The position numbers and the translations under genes were made by a program. The notes under the pieces are model-generated. The model did not search any database, had not been told where the DNA came from, and was given only the letters and a program-made list of their open reading frames with translations. 64,000 bases of DNA, taken from the NCBI RefSeq assembly GCF_028595265.1, contig NZ_JAQQXP010000001.1, positions 1,488,001-1,552,000 of the forward strand, in the 5' to 3' direction. This DNA is from Alteromonas gilva. Its GTDB lineage: Bacteria > Pseudomonadota > Gammaproteobacteria > Enterobacterales > Alteromonadaceae. Shown here piece by piece: positions 43,893-52,735 of this stretch (within the stretch, counting starts at the first letter, position 1; each line of letters opens with the position of its first letter).

Positions 43893-44482
43893 TAAGCGAC
43901 ACTCCGGTAAATCAGTATTCTATCAATGCCTACCAGGTATCACTTGAGCCTATACAGATTGAGCATCAGGCATTGCTGCGCGAGTGGCGCAATAGCCCGG
44001 CGGTACGTGCGCAGATGTTGTCGCAGTCGGTCATTAGTGAAGAGCAACAGCTTGCCTGGTTTAAGCAAACCCGTATCGACCCTAAGCAGCTGCATTGGGT
44101 TGTGGTGTATCGTGACGAGCTTATCGGTTCGACCAATGTGAAGTCTTTGGAAACCGGCGTGCCGGCCACACAAGCGCGCTTACTTGAACCCGGTTTGTAT
44201 ATTGGTGAGCCGCGGTATCAGGGTAATATTATTGCGTTTGCGCCAACGTTAGCAATGTACGATTACTGTTTTGAACAACTTAATGCTGAATGTTTCAGAG
44301 CAGTGGTTAAGAGCACGAATAGCGCGGCCTTGCGTTACAATCAAAAGCTTGGCTACCGGCAGATAGGTACTGCACAGCAGGGCACGCTTTGTACGCTGGA
44401 GTTGACCTTTGACGATTATGTGCAAAGTACCCGGCAAATAAAACAGTTCTTATCGCGGCAACGAACAACAAACAGAGGATAA
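43889..44482 (+). CDS. pseH: GNAT N-acyltransferase PseH
   Basis: N-acetylates C4-NH2 of the pseudaminic acid precursor. RimJ/RimL-like GNAT domain: LREWRNSPAVRAQML, WFKQTRIDPKQLHWVVVYRD, LYIGEPRYQGNIIAF and the CoA-binding helix NSAALRYNQKLGYRQIG. The 197 residues are slightly longer than average. Because an acyl carrier protein gene follows directly, an acyl-ACP donor instead of acetyl-CoA is conceivable; that is inference. It overlaps pseG by 4 bp. Confidence 0.88.
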   Translation: MISDTPVNQYSINAYQVSLEPIQIEHQALLREWRNSPAVRAQMLSQSVISEEQQLAWFKQTRIDPKQLHWVVVYRDELIGSTNVKSLETGVPATQARLLEPGLYIGEPRYQGNIIAFAPTLAMYDYCFEQLNAECFRAVVKSTNSAALRYNQKLGYRQIGTAQQGTLCTLELTFDDYVQSTRQIKQFLSRQRTTNRG

Positions 44483-44483
44483 T

Positions 44484-44726
44484 GTGGATAATCAGCAAAA
44501 GTTAATTGATGCTTTTACGCAGGCCCTTGGTATTAAACCAGACGCCGTGACGGACGAGTTAACCTACAATACTATCCCGGAGTGGGACTCAACGGCGCAT
44601 ATGGTTTTGGTGGCTGAGCTTGAGAACACCTTTGATGTCATGCTCGACACCGACGACATTATTGATATGAGTTCGGTGGCTCAGGCAAAACTGATATTGC
44701 AAAAATACGATGTCAACATCGGATAG
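44484..44726 (+). CDS. acyl carrier protein
   Basis: An 80-residue acidic protein with the phosphopantetheine attachment site EWDSTAHMVLVAELENTF (Ser36). The DST instead of the DSL of housekeeping AcpP places it among specialised carrier proteins. Starts at GTG one base after pseH and overlaps the next gene by 17 bases. It probably carries the acyl substrate for the reductase, ligase and LuxE/LuxC-like proteins encoded after it. Confidence 0.85.
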   Translation: MDNQQKLIDAFTQALGIKPDAVTDELTYNTIPEWDSTAHMVLVAELENTFDVMLDTDDIIDMSSVAQAKLILQKYDVNIG

Positions 44727-45474
44727 AGTCTCGCTCAGTAAAACATCGGTACTGATCACCGGTGCCACAGGGGGAATTGGTATGGCGCTGGTAGAACGCT
44801 GTTTAGCGGCGGGGGCTACCGTGTTTGCCGCGGGGCGAAACGAAGCCAGTCTCAATGCCTTACAGGAAAAAGCCGGCAAAGCACTGATCCCGCTTTGTTA
44901 TGATGTGACCGACGAACAAGCCGTGAAAGACACCTTTCGACAATTGCAGCGTATGGTGTCAGACGGGGTCGCGCCTGCTCTTTTTGGATTGGTAAATTGT
45001 GCCGGCGTAATGCTGGAATCGCCCTTGTCTGTAACCAAAATGGACAACCTTAAAGCGCAACTCAACATTAATTTATTGGCGCCTTACCAACATATGCAGT
45101 TGGCCAGTCGTCTGATGAGCCGGCTGCGTCGTGGCAGTATTGTGAATGTAGTGTCGCAGGTGGGCGAGCAGGGGAGTAGCGGTATGAGCGCTTATGCGGC
45201 CAGTAAAGCGGCGCTCACCGGCGCCACAAAAGCGCTGGCAAAGGAACTCGCGCCAATTGGCATTCGGGTGAATGCGGTGGCGCCAGGCTTTATTAGCACA
45301 GCGCTGACCAGCCATTACAATGAGGCTGATCAGCAAGCGGTATTAAAGCGCGTGGCGTTGGGCCGGGCCGGTACGCCTGAAGAAGTGGCCGATGCCATAT
45401 TTTATTTGTTATCGCCGCTGGCGGGCTATACCTCTGGTCAGGTACTGGGAGTGGATGGAGTGTTTACACCATGA
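44710..45474 (+). CDS. FabG-like short-chain dehydrogenase
   Basis: Classical SDR of 254 residues: cofactor motif TGATGGIG (17-24), NCAGV (96-100), catalytic Ser149, Tyr162 and Lys166 (YAASK), and the C-terminal TSGQVLGVDGVFTP typical of 3-oxoacyl-ACP reductases. Adjacent to the ACP gene, so reduction of a 3-oxoacyl-ACP to the 3-hydroxyacyl form is the likely reaction. It overlaps the acyl-AMP ligase gene by 4 bp. Confidence 0.87.
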   Translation: MSTSDRVSLSKTSVLITGATGGIGMALVERCLAAGATVFAAGRNEASLNALQEKAGKALIPLCYDVTDEQAVKDTFRQLQRMVSDGVAPALFGLVNCAGVMLESPLSVTKMDNLKAQLNINLLAPYQHMQLASRLMSRLRRGSIVNVVSQVGEQGSSGMSAYAASKAALTGATKALAKELAPIGIRVNAVAPGFISTALTSHYNEADQQAVLKRVALGRAGTPEEVADAIFYLLSPLAGYTSGQVLGVDGVFTP

Positions 45475-46883
45475 GCCAAACCTCGCCGGTGCTGAGGATT
45501 CCGTTTATCTCTGAGCATCGCAGTAGCGATGCGCTGGCGCTGCTTGAGTCACAAGGCAGTATGACGTATCGACAGTTAGCTGCAGCCGTTGAAACGCGAA
45601 CCAGGCAATTCACGCAAAGCCTGAACGTCGAACGGCCAATAATACTGCTAGTGATGGATAATAACATAGGCTCCGTGGTGGATTACCTGACCGCGCTGGC
45701 CCTTGATTACGTCACATTGGTGGTAAATCCCGATGCCAGCGATGAAGTACGCCAGGCCTATATCGACGCATTTAACCCTCATGCAGTAATCAGCCAGGGG
45801 CAGGTGTCACTGAGGCACACGAGCGTGATAGACACCGATCCCAGAGTCAGCCTGTTGCTATCAACATCTGGCAGCACCGGTGCGGGTAAATGTGTGGCGT
45901 TGTCGGGGCGAAACCTGGTAGCAAACTGCCAGTCGATTCTGGAATACCTACCCATTTTACCCTCCGACAACACTCTGGCCACGTTGCCACTGAGTTATTC
46001 TTACGGACTGTCTGTGCTCAATACTCACCTGCAAGCCGGTGCGACAGTGTGTTTTACGCGTAACAGTGTGTTCGATAAAGCGTTTTGGACCGAGGTTAAA
46101 ACATTGCCTGTACATTCCTTGTCGGGTGTACCGTCTTTTTATGACATGCTCGCGCGACTGCGCTTTACGCACATGGATTTGCCCGAACTGCGTTATTTTA
46201 CCCAGGCCGGTGGCCGCCTGAAGCCTGCACTCGTAGAAGCGTTTGCCCACTATGCAGCGGAGCATAACAAACAGTTTTTTGTCATGTACGGGCAAACCGA
46301 GGCAACGGCGCGGATGGCTTATCTGGCGCCGCATAAAGCGGCGGCAAAACCAGCGGCGATTGGCCAGGCCATCGCTGGTGGTGAATTTAAAATCGTTGCC
46401 AGCAACCAGAGTACTCCCGGCCAGGGCGAACTTTTTTATCGGGGTGACAACGTGATGCTCGGCTATGTCTCCACCGTGTCTGAACTGGCTGGCTTTACGC
46501 CGCCCGAGTGGCTCGCTACCGGGGATATAGCAAGTTGTGACGCTGACGGCGATTATACTCTCATCGGACGCTTGAAGCGGATGATAAAACTGGCCGGAGA
46601 ACGGGTTTGCCTCGATGTGATGGAACAACTGTTTACAGCGGTGTTGTGTGATTATAGGCTCATGTTACCCGCTTGTGTGATAGGCAGGGATGACCACATT
46701 ATTTGCCTTTACAGCGGCGATATTGCGCCAGATTTACACCAAAGCGTGCTCGAAGCGATAGCCAAGCGAATGCAGATCCCACGGCGCAATATTACCCTTC
46801 GTAGCGATGTCACCTTGCCCTACACCACCAACGGAAAGCTCGATTACGCCGGACTGACTGCGCAACTTGAGGAGCAGAACTGA
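45471..46883 (+). CDS. AMP-dependent acyl ligase
   Basis: ANL-superfamily adenylating enzyme of 470 residues. P-loop-like motif STSGSTGAGK (131-140), YGQTEATARM (about 274-283), ATGDIAS and the hinge GRLKRMIKLAGERV, and a C-terminal TNGKLDY with the catalytic Lys. Substrate most likely a carboxylic acid loaded on the neighbouring ACP or passed to the LuxE/LuxC-like pair. The overall length is a little short for acyl-CoA synthetases and closer to ACP or amino-acid ligases. Confidence 0.85.
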   Translation: MSQTSPVLRIPFISEHRSSDALALLESQGSMTYRQLAAAVETRTRQFTQSLNVERPIILLVMDNNIGSVVDYLTALALDYVTLVVNPDASDEVRQAYIDAFNPHAVISQGQVSLRHTSVIDTDPRVSLLLSTSGSTGAGKCVALSGRNLVANCQSILEYLPILPSDNTLATLPLSYSYGLSVLNTHLQAGATVCFTRNSVFDKAFWTEVKTLPVHSLSGVPSFYDMLARLRFTHMDLPELRYFTQAGGRLKPALVEAFAHYAAEHNKQFFVMYGQTEATARMAYLAPHKAAAKPAAIGQAIAGGEFKIVASNQSTPGQGELFYRGDNVMLGYVSTVSELAGFTPPEWLATGDIASCDADGDYTLIGRLKRMIKLAGERVCLDVMEQLFTAVLCDYRLMLPACVIGRDDHIICLYSGDIAPDLHQSVLEAIAKRMQIPRRNITLRSDVTLPYTTNGKLDYAGLTAQLEEQN

Positions 46884-47953
46884 TGTTTAACTATTCCTCA
46901 GAGTTGTTCGAGTTGCCGGTGTACGGTGTGGGCCGGACCGACAAGCAGGCTATGCTCGATAGCATGTTAAGCAGGTTGAGCGAATACCATTATGACCATT
47001 GCCAGGCCTATAAAAACTTACTCGATTGCAATGGTTTTTCCCCGCGCAATAAAGCCGCTGCAGCGCAGCTGCCAGTGGCGACGACATTGTTTAAAGATCT
47101 GACACTATCGAGCATTCCTGATAGCCAGGTGTTTCGGCAAATGCGTTCGTCCGGCACCAGCGGACAAGCGTCGAAAATTGCACTGGATGCCGACTCTGCT
47201 AAACGTCAGAGCAAAGTGCTGGTAAAAATTTTGCAGGCCTGGCTGGGCAAGCAGCGCCGACCCATGTTACTGATAGATTCAGCAGCCACGGTTAAAGCCG
47301 CTGGCGCCATGACCGCGCGCGCCGCCGGGCTGCAAGGGCTGTCTTTTTTTGGCCGCGATCATTGTTATGCGCTGGACGAAAATATGCAGTTGGATATACC
47401 AAAGGTAACAGCTTTTTTTGATCAGTACGGGCAACAGCGGGTGCTAATGTTTGGTTTTACCTTTATCGTTTGGCAGCAGTTTGTACAAGCGCTTCAACGT
47501 CACGGTTTAACCTTTAATTTTGCTGACGCAAAGCTGATCCACGGCGGTGGCTGGAAAAAAATGCAGGAGCAGGCTGTGACAGACAGTCTTTTCAAACACA
47601 CCATCAATGAGCGGCTGGGTAATGTCAGTGTGCATGATTATTATGGCATGGTGGAACAAACCGGTACCATTTATGTGCAGTGCGAACACGGTTATTTGCA
47701 CACGCCGGTGTGGTCTGATGTATTGATTCGACGACCAGATGACTTAAGTATTGCTGACGTGGGAGAAAGCGGTTTAATACAGGTGAACTCGATATTGCCA
47801 AGCAGCTACCCCGGTCACTGCTTGTTAACCGAAGATTTAGGTATTATTCGGGGCGAAGATGATTGCGAATGCGGTCGTCTTGGTAAGTACTTTAGTGTAC
47901 TCGGCCGGGTTCCCAAAGCAGAAGTGAAGGGTTGCAGTGATACATTTGCATAG
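46883..47953 (+). CDS. LuxE-like acyl-protein synthetase
   Basis: LuxE-family protein of 356 residues. LuxE activates a fatty acid as acyl-AMP and carries it as a thioester for LuxC. Motif RSSGTSGQASK (88-98) is the adenylate-forming loop; LMFGFTFIVWQQF, LIHGGGWKKMQEQAV and DYYGMVEQTGTIYVQCEHG match the family. The C-terminal conserved region ends EDDCECGRLGKYFSVLGR. It overlaps the LuxC-like gene by 17 bases. There are no luxA or luxB in the window. Confidence 0.88.
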   Translation: MFNYSSELFELPVYGVGRTDKQAMLDSMLSRLSEYHYDHCQAYKNLLDCNGFSPRNKAAAAQLPVATTLFKDLTLSSIPDSQVFRQMRSSGTSGQASKIALDADSAKRQSKVLVKILQAWLGKQRRPMLLIDSAATVKAAGAMTARAAGLQGLSFFGRDHCYALDENMQLDIPKVTAFFDQYGQQRVLMFGFTFIVWQQFVQALQRHGLTFNFADAKLIHGGGWKKMQEQAVTDSLFKHTINERLGNVSVHDYYGMVEQTGTIYVQCEHGYLHTPVWSDVLIRRPDDLSIADVGESGLIQVNSILPSSYPGHCLLTEDLGIIRGEDDCECGRLGKYFSVLGRVPKAEVKGCSDTFA

Positions 47954-49106
47954 TTTGTCTCATTTGGTTAAGTGGCATATTGCTCCGACAGAAAGTATGG
48001 ACTCAAAGCCAGTTCCGGGTGCGACCGAATTGTGTGAAGCAGTAGGCGGTTTTTCTGATTTTTTGTTCAAACAAAGCACATTGAGGCGCTACCCTGAGAT
48101 AGTGGCACTGGCGTTTTGGTTTCGGACCGCGAACCTTAAACATATCCGTAATCGACTAGCTCCTGACGATGCATCGAAAACAGTACAACGAGTGTTTCAT
48201 ATCGCCCCGGCCAACGTCGATACGGTGTTCGTTTACTCATTGTTGCTCTCTGTATTATCCGGTAATTGCAATACAGTAAGAGTAAGTGAACGTAGCGGTG
48301 AAGTGACCTGGATTTTAATTGATATGTTAAACCAGTATCTGGATACCCAAAGGGGCACATTGCTTAAGGCGCTGATTTGTGTCGTTGAATACCCGGCACA
48401 ACATCAAGCTGTTACCGAACAACTCAGCAACTGGTGCGATCTGCGGGTAGTCTGGGGGGGCGATGATGCCATTAAGGCCATTTCTGAAATCGCACCGCAT
48501 ACCCACCAGATTAGTTTTCCGAATCGTTATTCGGTCGCAGTCATTAACGCGACGCAACAAAGTGACGTAGCAATTCATGCCCGTGCATTATTAGCGGACG
48601 TTTTACCTTTTAATCAGCAAGCTTGCTCTTCTCCCAAAGCTATTTATTGGTTAAACACCCAGCCAGCACTGCAGGAACAATTTTGGCGAGAAGTCGCGAC
48701 TCAACTGCCGACGACAAACCATCAATTAAGTGTTGGCAATAAGGTAGGTCAGCATACTGATCTCCAGTACTTAGCCGCGTCGCAAGGATTAAAACTGGCT
48801 GAAGAGTTTGCCGATAAAAGTGCATTCGCGCGTATCGCAAGTGTTGGTCCGCTTGGCCGCTGTAAAGTAAGCGAAATTACCAGCGCAATGCTCGAAGTGC
48901 ATGCCGGGAATGGTTTGATTCTCGAACAGGACATACAGTCAATGAATGACATTGCCTATTCCACAAAGTTACAAACTGTAAGTTGTACCGGAACTGACAC
49001 CGGAATAGCACCGACGGGTGAGCACAAGCGGATCGTCCCACTAGGTAAAGCACTCGAATTTAACGAGGTGTGGGATGGCGTCGACTTATTAAAGGAGTTT
49101 TACTAA
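47937..49106 (+). CDS. LuxC-like acyl reductase
   Basis: LuxC family (fatty-acyl reductase, NADPH): VFHIAPANVDTVFVYSLLL (87-105), VVWGGDDAIKAIS (171-183), and the acyl-accepting Cys230 in LPFNQQACSSP. The 389 residues are shorter than the about 480 of LuxC from luminous bacteria; the N-terminal part is reduced. In luminous bacteria LuxC makes the long-chain aldehyde for luciferase. Here the context is nonulosonic acid synthesis, so a short acyl or aldehyde intermediate is more likely. Confidence 0.85.
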   Translation: MIHLHSLSHLVKWHIAPTESMDSKPVPGATELCEAVGGFSDFLFKQSTLRRYPEIVALAFWFRTANLKHIRNRLAPDDASKTVQRVFHIAPANVDTVFVYSLLLSVLSGNCNTVRVSERSGEVTWILIDMLNQYLDTQRGTLLKALICVVEYPAQHQAVTEQLSNWCDLRVVWGGDDAIKAISEIAPHTHQISFPNRYSVAVINATQQSDVAIHARALLADVLPFNQQACSSPKAIYWLNTQPALQEQFWREVATQLPTTNHQLSVGNKVGQHTDLQYLAASQGLKLAEEFADKSAFARIASVGPLGRCKVSEITSAMLEVHAGNGLILEQDIQSMNDIAYSTKLQTVSCTGTDTGIAPTGEHKRIVPLGKALEFNEVWDGVDLLKEFY

Positions 49107-49134
49107 TGGTGTTGCTTAGATTTGAGGATCTTCA

Positions 49135-52100
49135 ATGTTAAAAGATATTCGCATGCACCTCGAAGCAGATGAGGATAAACAAGCTGATTTGGAGCAACAG
49201 CTGTCAAAACGTATTATTTCAAATCATCGTCGCAATGCATTGGCCTTCGCAAGGCATATACCGTCAATTCAGCATGAAGTGCAAAATGTGACGTCTGAGA
49301 ATATTGCTATTTTTGCCAATAAACTAGGACAACACAATATTGTCGACTATGGTACTGGAAGAACTGTCTATGGCCTGGATCCGCAAGCGGAGATTAGCAG
49401 ACAGGTTGATGAATTTGTTCGTCATGCACCCTATATGTCCCTGCAAACTAGCAAAGAAGAGCTTGATTGTGATAATTACAAATCCAACGAGCTGGAATCA
49501 TTACCAGGTTACCAACAGCAAATGGCTTATCAGGCACTCCCTGAAAAAGTGGATGTACTGGTTGTGTTCGGCCTTGGGATGGGATTCCACATAGAAAAAC
49601 TAGTACAACAGTGCAGTATTAAACATCTCATTATTTACGAGCCTGAAAAGCAGTTTTTCAAATGTTCTGTGTTGGCTATGGATTGGCAAAACTTACTTCA
49701 GACAATGGAAGATAAGGGTACGGCAGTCTACTTACAATTGGAGAAAGATGGCAGGGATCTCATTGAGAATATTGAAGAACTTGCCAGTAATGTCGCAATC
49801 GACGGGTTTTATTTTTATAAACACTACAATCATGACATTTTCGATGTGGTTGATCTCGATTTAAAACATTACTCCTGGCAACATCTGGTAAAAGAAGGCT
49901 TTAACTTTGCGAAAAGAGATAATCCTAATCTATATCTGCCAATATGGTCTGCAAGCATCGATATAGAGCACTCAAAATCGGTGAGCGAGGACGAATCCAG
50001 ATATGTTGCTAATTTGGCGGCATTCAAAAAGTATTTCCCCGATATTTACGCTGAGTTTAAATCCTATCAGCCGCAAGATTGGCTCCCCATCAGACAGTCT
50101 AATGGCGAAATTAACCTTGTGCAGAAAAAGTCACTGTTGCCATTTAATGGTGAGTCACCTAAGAACGATGCGAAAGTGAGTTTTGAGTATTTTGATAAAT
50201 ACCCACAGAAAGACGGCCTGGTGTTAGGCTATAAAGGGGCAAAGTTAAAAAAATATCAGCACTATCAATTTGTTGCTAAAACAGAAGAATTACTTGAAGA
50301 GGTGGCTGAAGACGTTGGCCAATTGCCTGAAACGGTAAAGTCTCTGATTATGTTTGGTATTGGAACAGGTTATCCGGTAGAGGCGCTTTGCGATCAGAAA
50401 AAGGTGGAAAAGCTGTTTTTATGCGAGCCTAATCGTGATTTCTTTTATGCATCGTTATTTGCCATTGACTGGGAAAAAATCCTGGTTGATGCGGATAATC
50501 AAAAACATCGAATCTACATAAATATCGGTGACGACGGTTCGCATCTTTTCAGGGATCTTTTGGCTCAGTTTTATTCAATCGGCCCTTATATTCTTGCCAG
50601 CACCTACTTTTATCAGTCTTATTATAACGCGAGCCTTAACCAGGCATTGGCGCAACTACGTGAGCAGTTACAAATAGTTATATCAATTGGTGAGTATTAC
50701 GATCATGCTCGTTTTGGTATAGCACACACCACTGAAACGATTAGCCGTGGCTATCCATTGTTACTTTCTCACCCAGCAAAGAAACTCACCCACCAGCAAA
50801 AAGAGGTGCCGGTGTTTATTGTTGGTAATGGACCCTCTTTAGATGGTTCTATTGAGGCAATCAAAGAATGGCAAGGGCAGGCGATTGTCGTTTCCTGTGG
50901 CACAGCTCTCATGCCACTTTACAAAAATGGTATAGTGCCAGATTTTCATGCTGAGATAGAGCAAAACCGCTCAACCTTCGATTGGATCTGCAGGATCGGT
51001 GATTTTGAATATCTGAAAAAAATAAATTTAATCAGTTGTAACGGCATACACCCGGATACCTGTGATCTGTTTAATAATGTTTATATTGCGTTTAAATCAG
51101 GAGAGTCTTCGACAGTCTCCGCGCTTAATATACTTGAACGTGAAGACTATGAAGAATTGGATTTTGCATTCCCCACGGTGTCTAATTTTGCGGTGAATAT
51201 ATTTAGCAAAATTGGCTTTAACCAATTGTACCTGATGGGCGTTGACCTGGGATTTTATGACCGGGATAAACACCACTCGGTGCATTCTGGTTACTATCGA
51301 AAAAATGGCAAGGAGGTGTACGATTATAAAAAAAATAACAATACTTCGCTTGTCGTTCCTGGCAACTTTAGAAAGCATGTTTTTACCAAACATGAATTTA
51401 AAGTGTCGAAAGAGATCCTTGAGCAGACCCTGGCAAGCCGCAAGCTCGATTGTTTTAACACCAGCGATGGAGCGAAAATCCAACACACCTCGCCGCTCAC
51501 AGTCGATAATATTTTATTAACTAACTCTGCCGCCGATAAAAAAGATGCGTTAACCGCGGTATTGCAGACAGCATTTAGTCCGTATGCGGAGAGTCAGTCT
51601 TATCGTGAGGCGTTTGAGACGCGTTATTCCCCGAAAAATCTGGAGTTTGAACTGACAGGGATTATTAAATTGGTGGAGCAGCCAATTGAGACGGTTGCCG
51701 ATGCTGAACATCTCATTGACCGGCAAAAAGATATGTTGTTCGCCTCCTATTCTCACAGTAAATCCTTGTTGTTTTTTTTACTGTACGGGACGCTCAATTA
51801 TTCTAACTCGGTACTCAGCAAAATCGTTAACAGCCGTTCTGAGTCCTGGTTAATGCAAACGGAAAGATTTATCGAAGACTGGCTGCACTTTTTGAAATCA
51901 GTCAAAACAACTGCCCTCGATAACTTATTTTCGTTTGATTTTTGCTCATCGTTTGCTGACAAGCGTGAGCATGTTTTCATTAACAACTATATTGCTAACG
52001 AGCAAGTAGTAGTTAAAACGGATACTTCGCTTGAGCCATTGCTGTTAGGCCGATTAAAACACTTATCATTTTCGCCAGAACAGTTTTCAGATTGGTCTGA

Positions 52101-52710
52101 AACGTCATTAGACGGTGTGAGCGAGCTATCCGGCATTCTTTTTCTTGGTCGTAACAGTAAATCGATACTGGAAGAGGTGGGAGATGATATTGCCAGCGGA
52201 AAATTTAAAAAATTGCTGGTGTGTGGTTTTAACCCAACTGAAATCGAACACTTAGATTGTAAAGAGACCATTGTGAGTTATGTATTGCTGGGCGACTTTC
52301 TTAGCAGCGATGAAGATTATGAGGCCTTAGCTAGCGGTGAAAAGCCGTTGATTGTTGCGCATCATTTGGCATACGTGCTGTATAAGTGCTTTATGAGTTG
52401 TGATTATTACAGTTTATTTATCCCCAAAGCTAATTTTTATGGGGAAAATATGACAGCGCAGCAAAATTATGTTGATAACATAATAGATTGTATCGGCAAC
52501 CCCGAAGGCTTTATGGAATTTTCGACCTATGTGGCAATGAGTAAACGACCGGGCATTAGCAAGGATGATTTCCATGATGCGGCGGGGAATCTCGGCATGT
52601 TTTTTAGTGGCATCCCCACGGCGAATGAGTTGGTAGTGCCATTATCAGACAATGCGCTAAGGGATGAACTGGCATTTCATTCTAAAGGCAAATGGCACCT
52701 GGTCGACTAA
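49135..52710 (+). CDS. maf: Maf-type flagellin glycosyltransferase (DUF115), very large
   Basis: Motility accessory factor family; Maf transfers nonulosonic acids onto flagellin Ser/Thr. The DUF115 core lies at about 555-760: VPVFIVGNGPSLDGSIEAI, IVVSCGTALMPLYKNGIVPD, FHAEIEQN, TVSNFAVNIFSKIGFNQLYL and MGVDLGFYD. At 1191 residues it is about twice the usual length. The N-terminal part has two related segments, VLVVFGLGMGFHIEKLVQQC (about 141) and SLIMFGIGTGYPVEALCDQK (about 403), each followed by a YEP or CEP motif and AxDW, so a Rossmann-like unit is duplicated. It follows the LuxC-like gene by 28 bases. Confidence 0.87.
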   Translation: MLKDIRMHLEADEDKQADLEQQLSKRIISNHRRNALAFARHIPSIQHEVQNVTSENIAIFANKLGQHNIVDYGTGRTVYGLDPQAEISRQVDEFVRHAPYMSLQTSKEELDCDNYKSNELESLPGYQQQMAYQALPEKVDVLVVFGLGMGFHIEKLVQQCSIKHLIIYEPEKQFFKCSVLAMDWQNLLQTMEDKGTAVYLQLEKDGRDLIENIEELASNVAIDGFYFYKHYNHDIFDVVDLDLKHYSWQHLVKEGFNFAKRDNPNLYLPIWSASIDIEHSKSVSEDESRYVANLAAFKKYFPDIYAEFKSYQPQDWLPIRQSNGEINLVQKKSLLPFNGESPKNDAKVSFEYFDKYPQKDGLVLGYKGAKLKKYQHYQFVAKTEELLEEVAEDVGQLPETVKSLIMFGIGTGYPVEALCDQKKVEKLFLCEPNRDFFYASLFAIDWEKILVDADNQKHRIYINIGDDGSHLFRDLLAQFYSIGPYILASTYFYQSYYNASLNQALAQLREQLQIVISIGEYYDHARFGIAHTTETISRGYPLLLSHPAKKLTHQQKEVPVFIVGNGPSLDGSIEAIKEWQGQAIVVSCGTALMPLYKNGIVPDFHAEIEQNRSTFDWICRIGDFEYLKKINLISCNGIHPDTCDLFNNVYIAFKSGESSTVSALNILEREDYEELDFAFPTVSNFAVNIFSKIGFNQLYLMGVDLGFYDRDKHHSVHSGYYRKNGKEVYDYKKNNNTSLVVPGNFRKHVFTKHEFKVSKEILEQTLASRKLDCFNTSDGAKIQHTSPLTVDNILLTNSAADKKDALTAVLQTAFSPYAESQSYREAFETRYSPKNLEFELTGIIKLVEQPIETVADAEHLIDRQKDMLFASYSHSKSLLFFLLYGTLNYSNSVLSKIVNSRSESWLMQTERFIEDWLHFLKSVKTTALDNLFSFDFCSSFADKREHVFINNYIANEQVVVKTDTSLEPLLLGRLKHLSFSPEQFSDWSETSLDGVSELSGILFLGRNSKSILEEVGDDIASGKFKKLLVCGFNPTEIEHLDCKETIVSYVLLGDFLSSDEDYEALASGEKPLIVAHHLAYVLYKCFMSCDYYSLFIPKANFYGENMTAQQNYVDNIIDCIGNPEGFMEFSTYVAMSKRPGISKDDFHDAAGNLGMFFSGIPTANELVVPLSDNALRDELAFHSKGKWHLVD

Positions 52711-52735
52711 GTCGCAAAAGGGTGAATTAGGACAT

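Noticed and set aside
44484..49106. Bioluminescence (lux) operon
   Set aside because: Only LuxE- and LuxC-like genes are present; luxA, luxB and luxD are absent and the genes are embedded in a nonulosonic acid operon.
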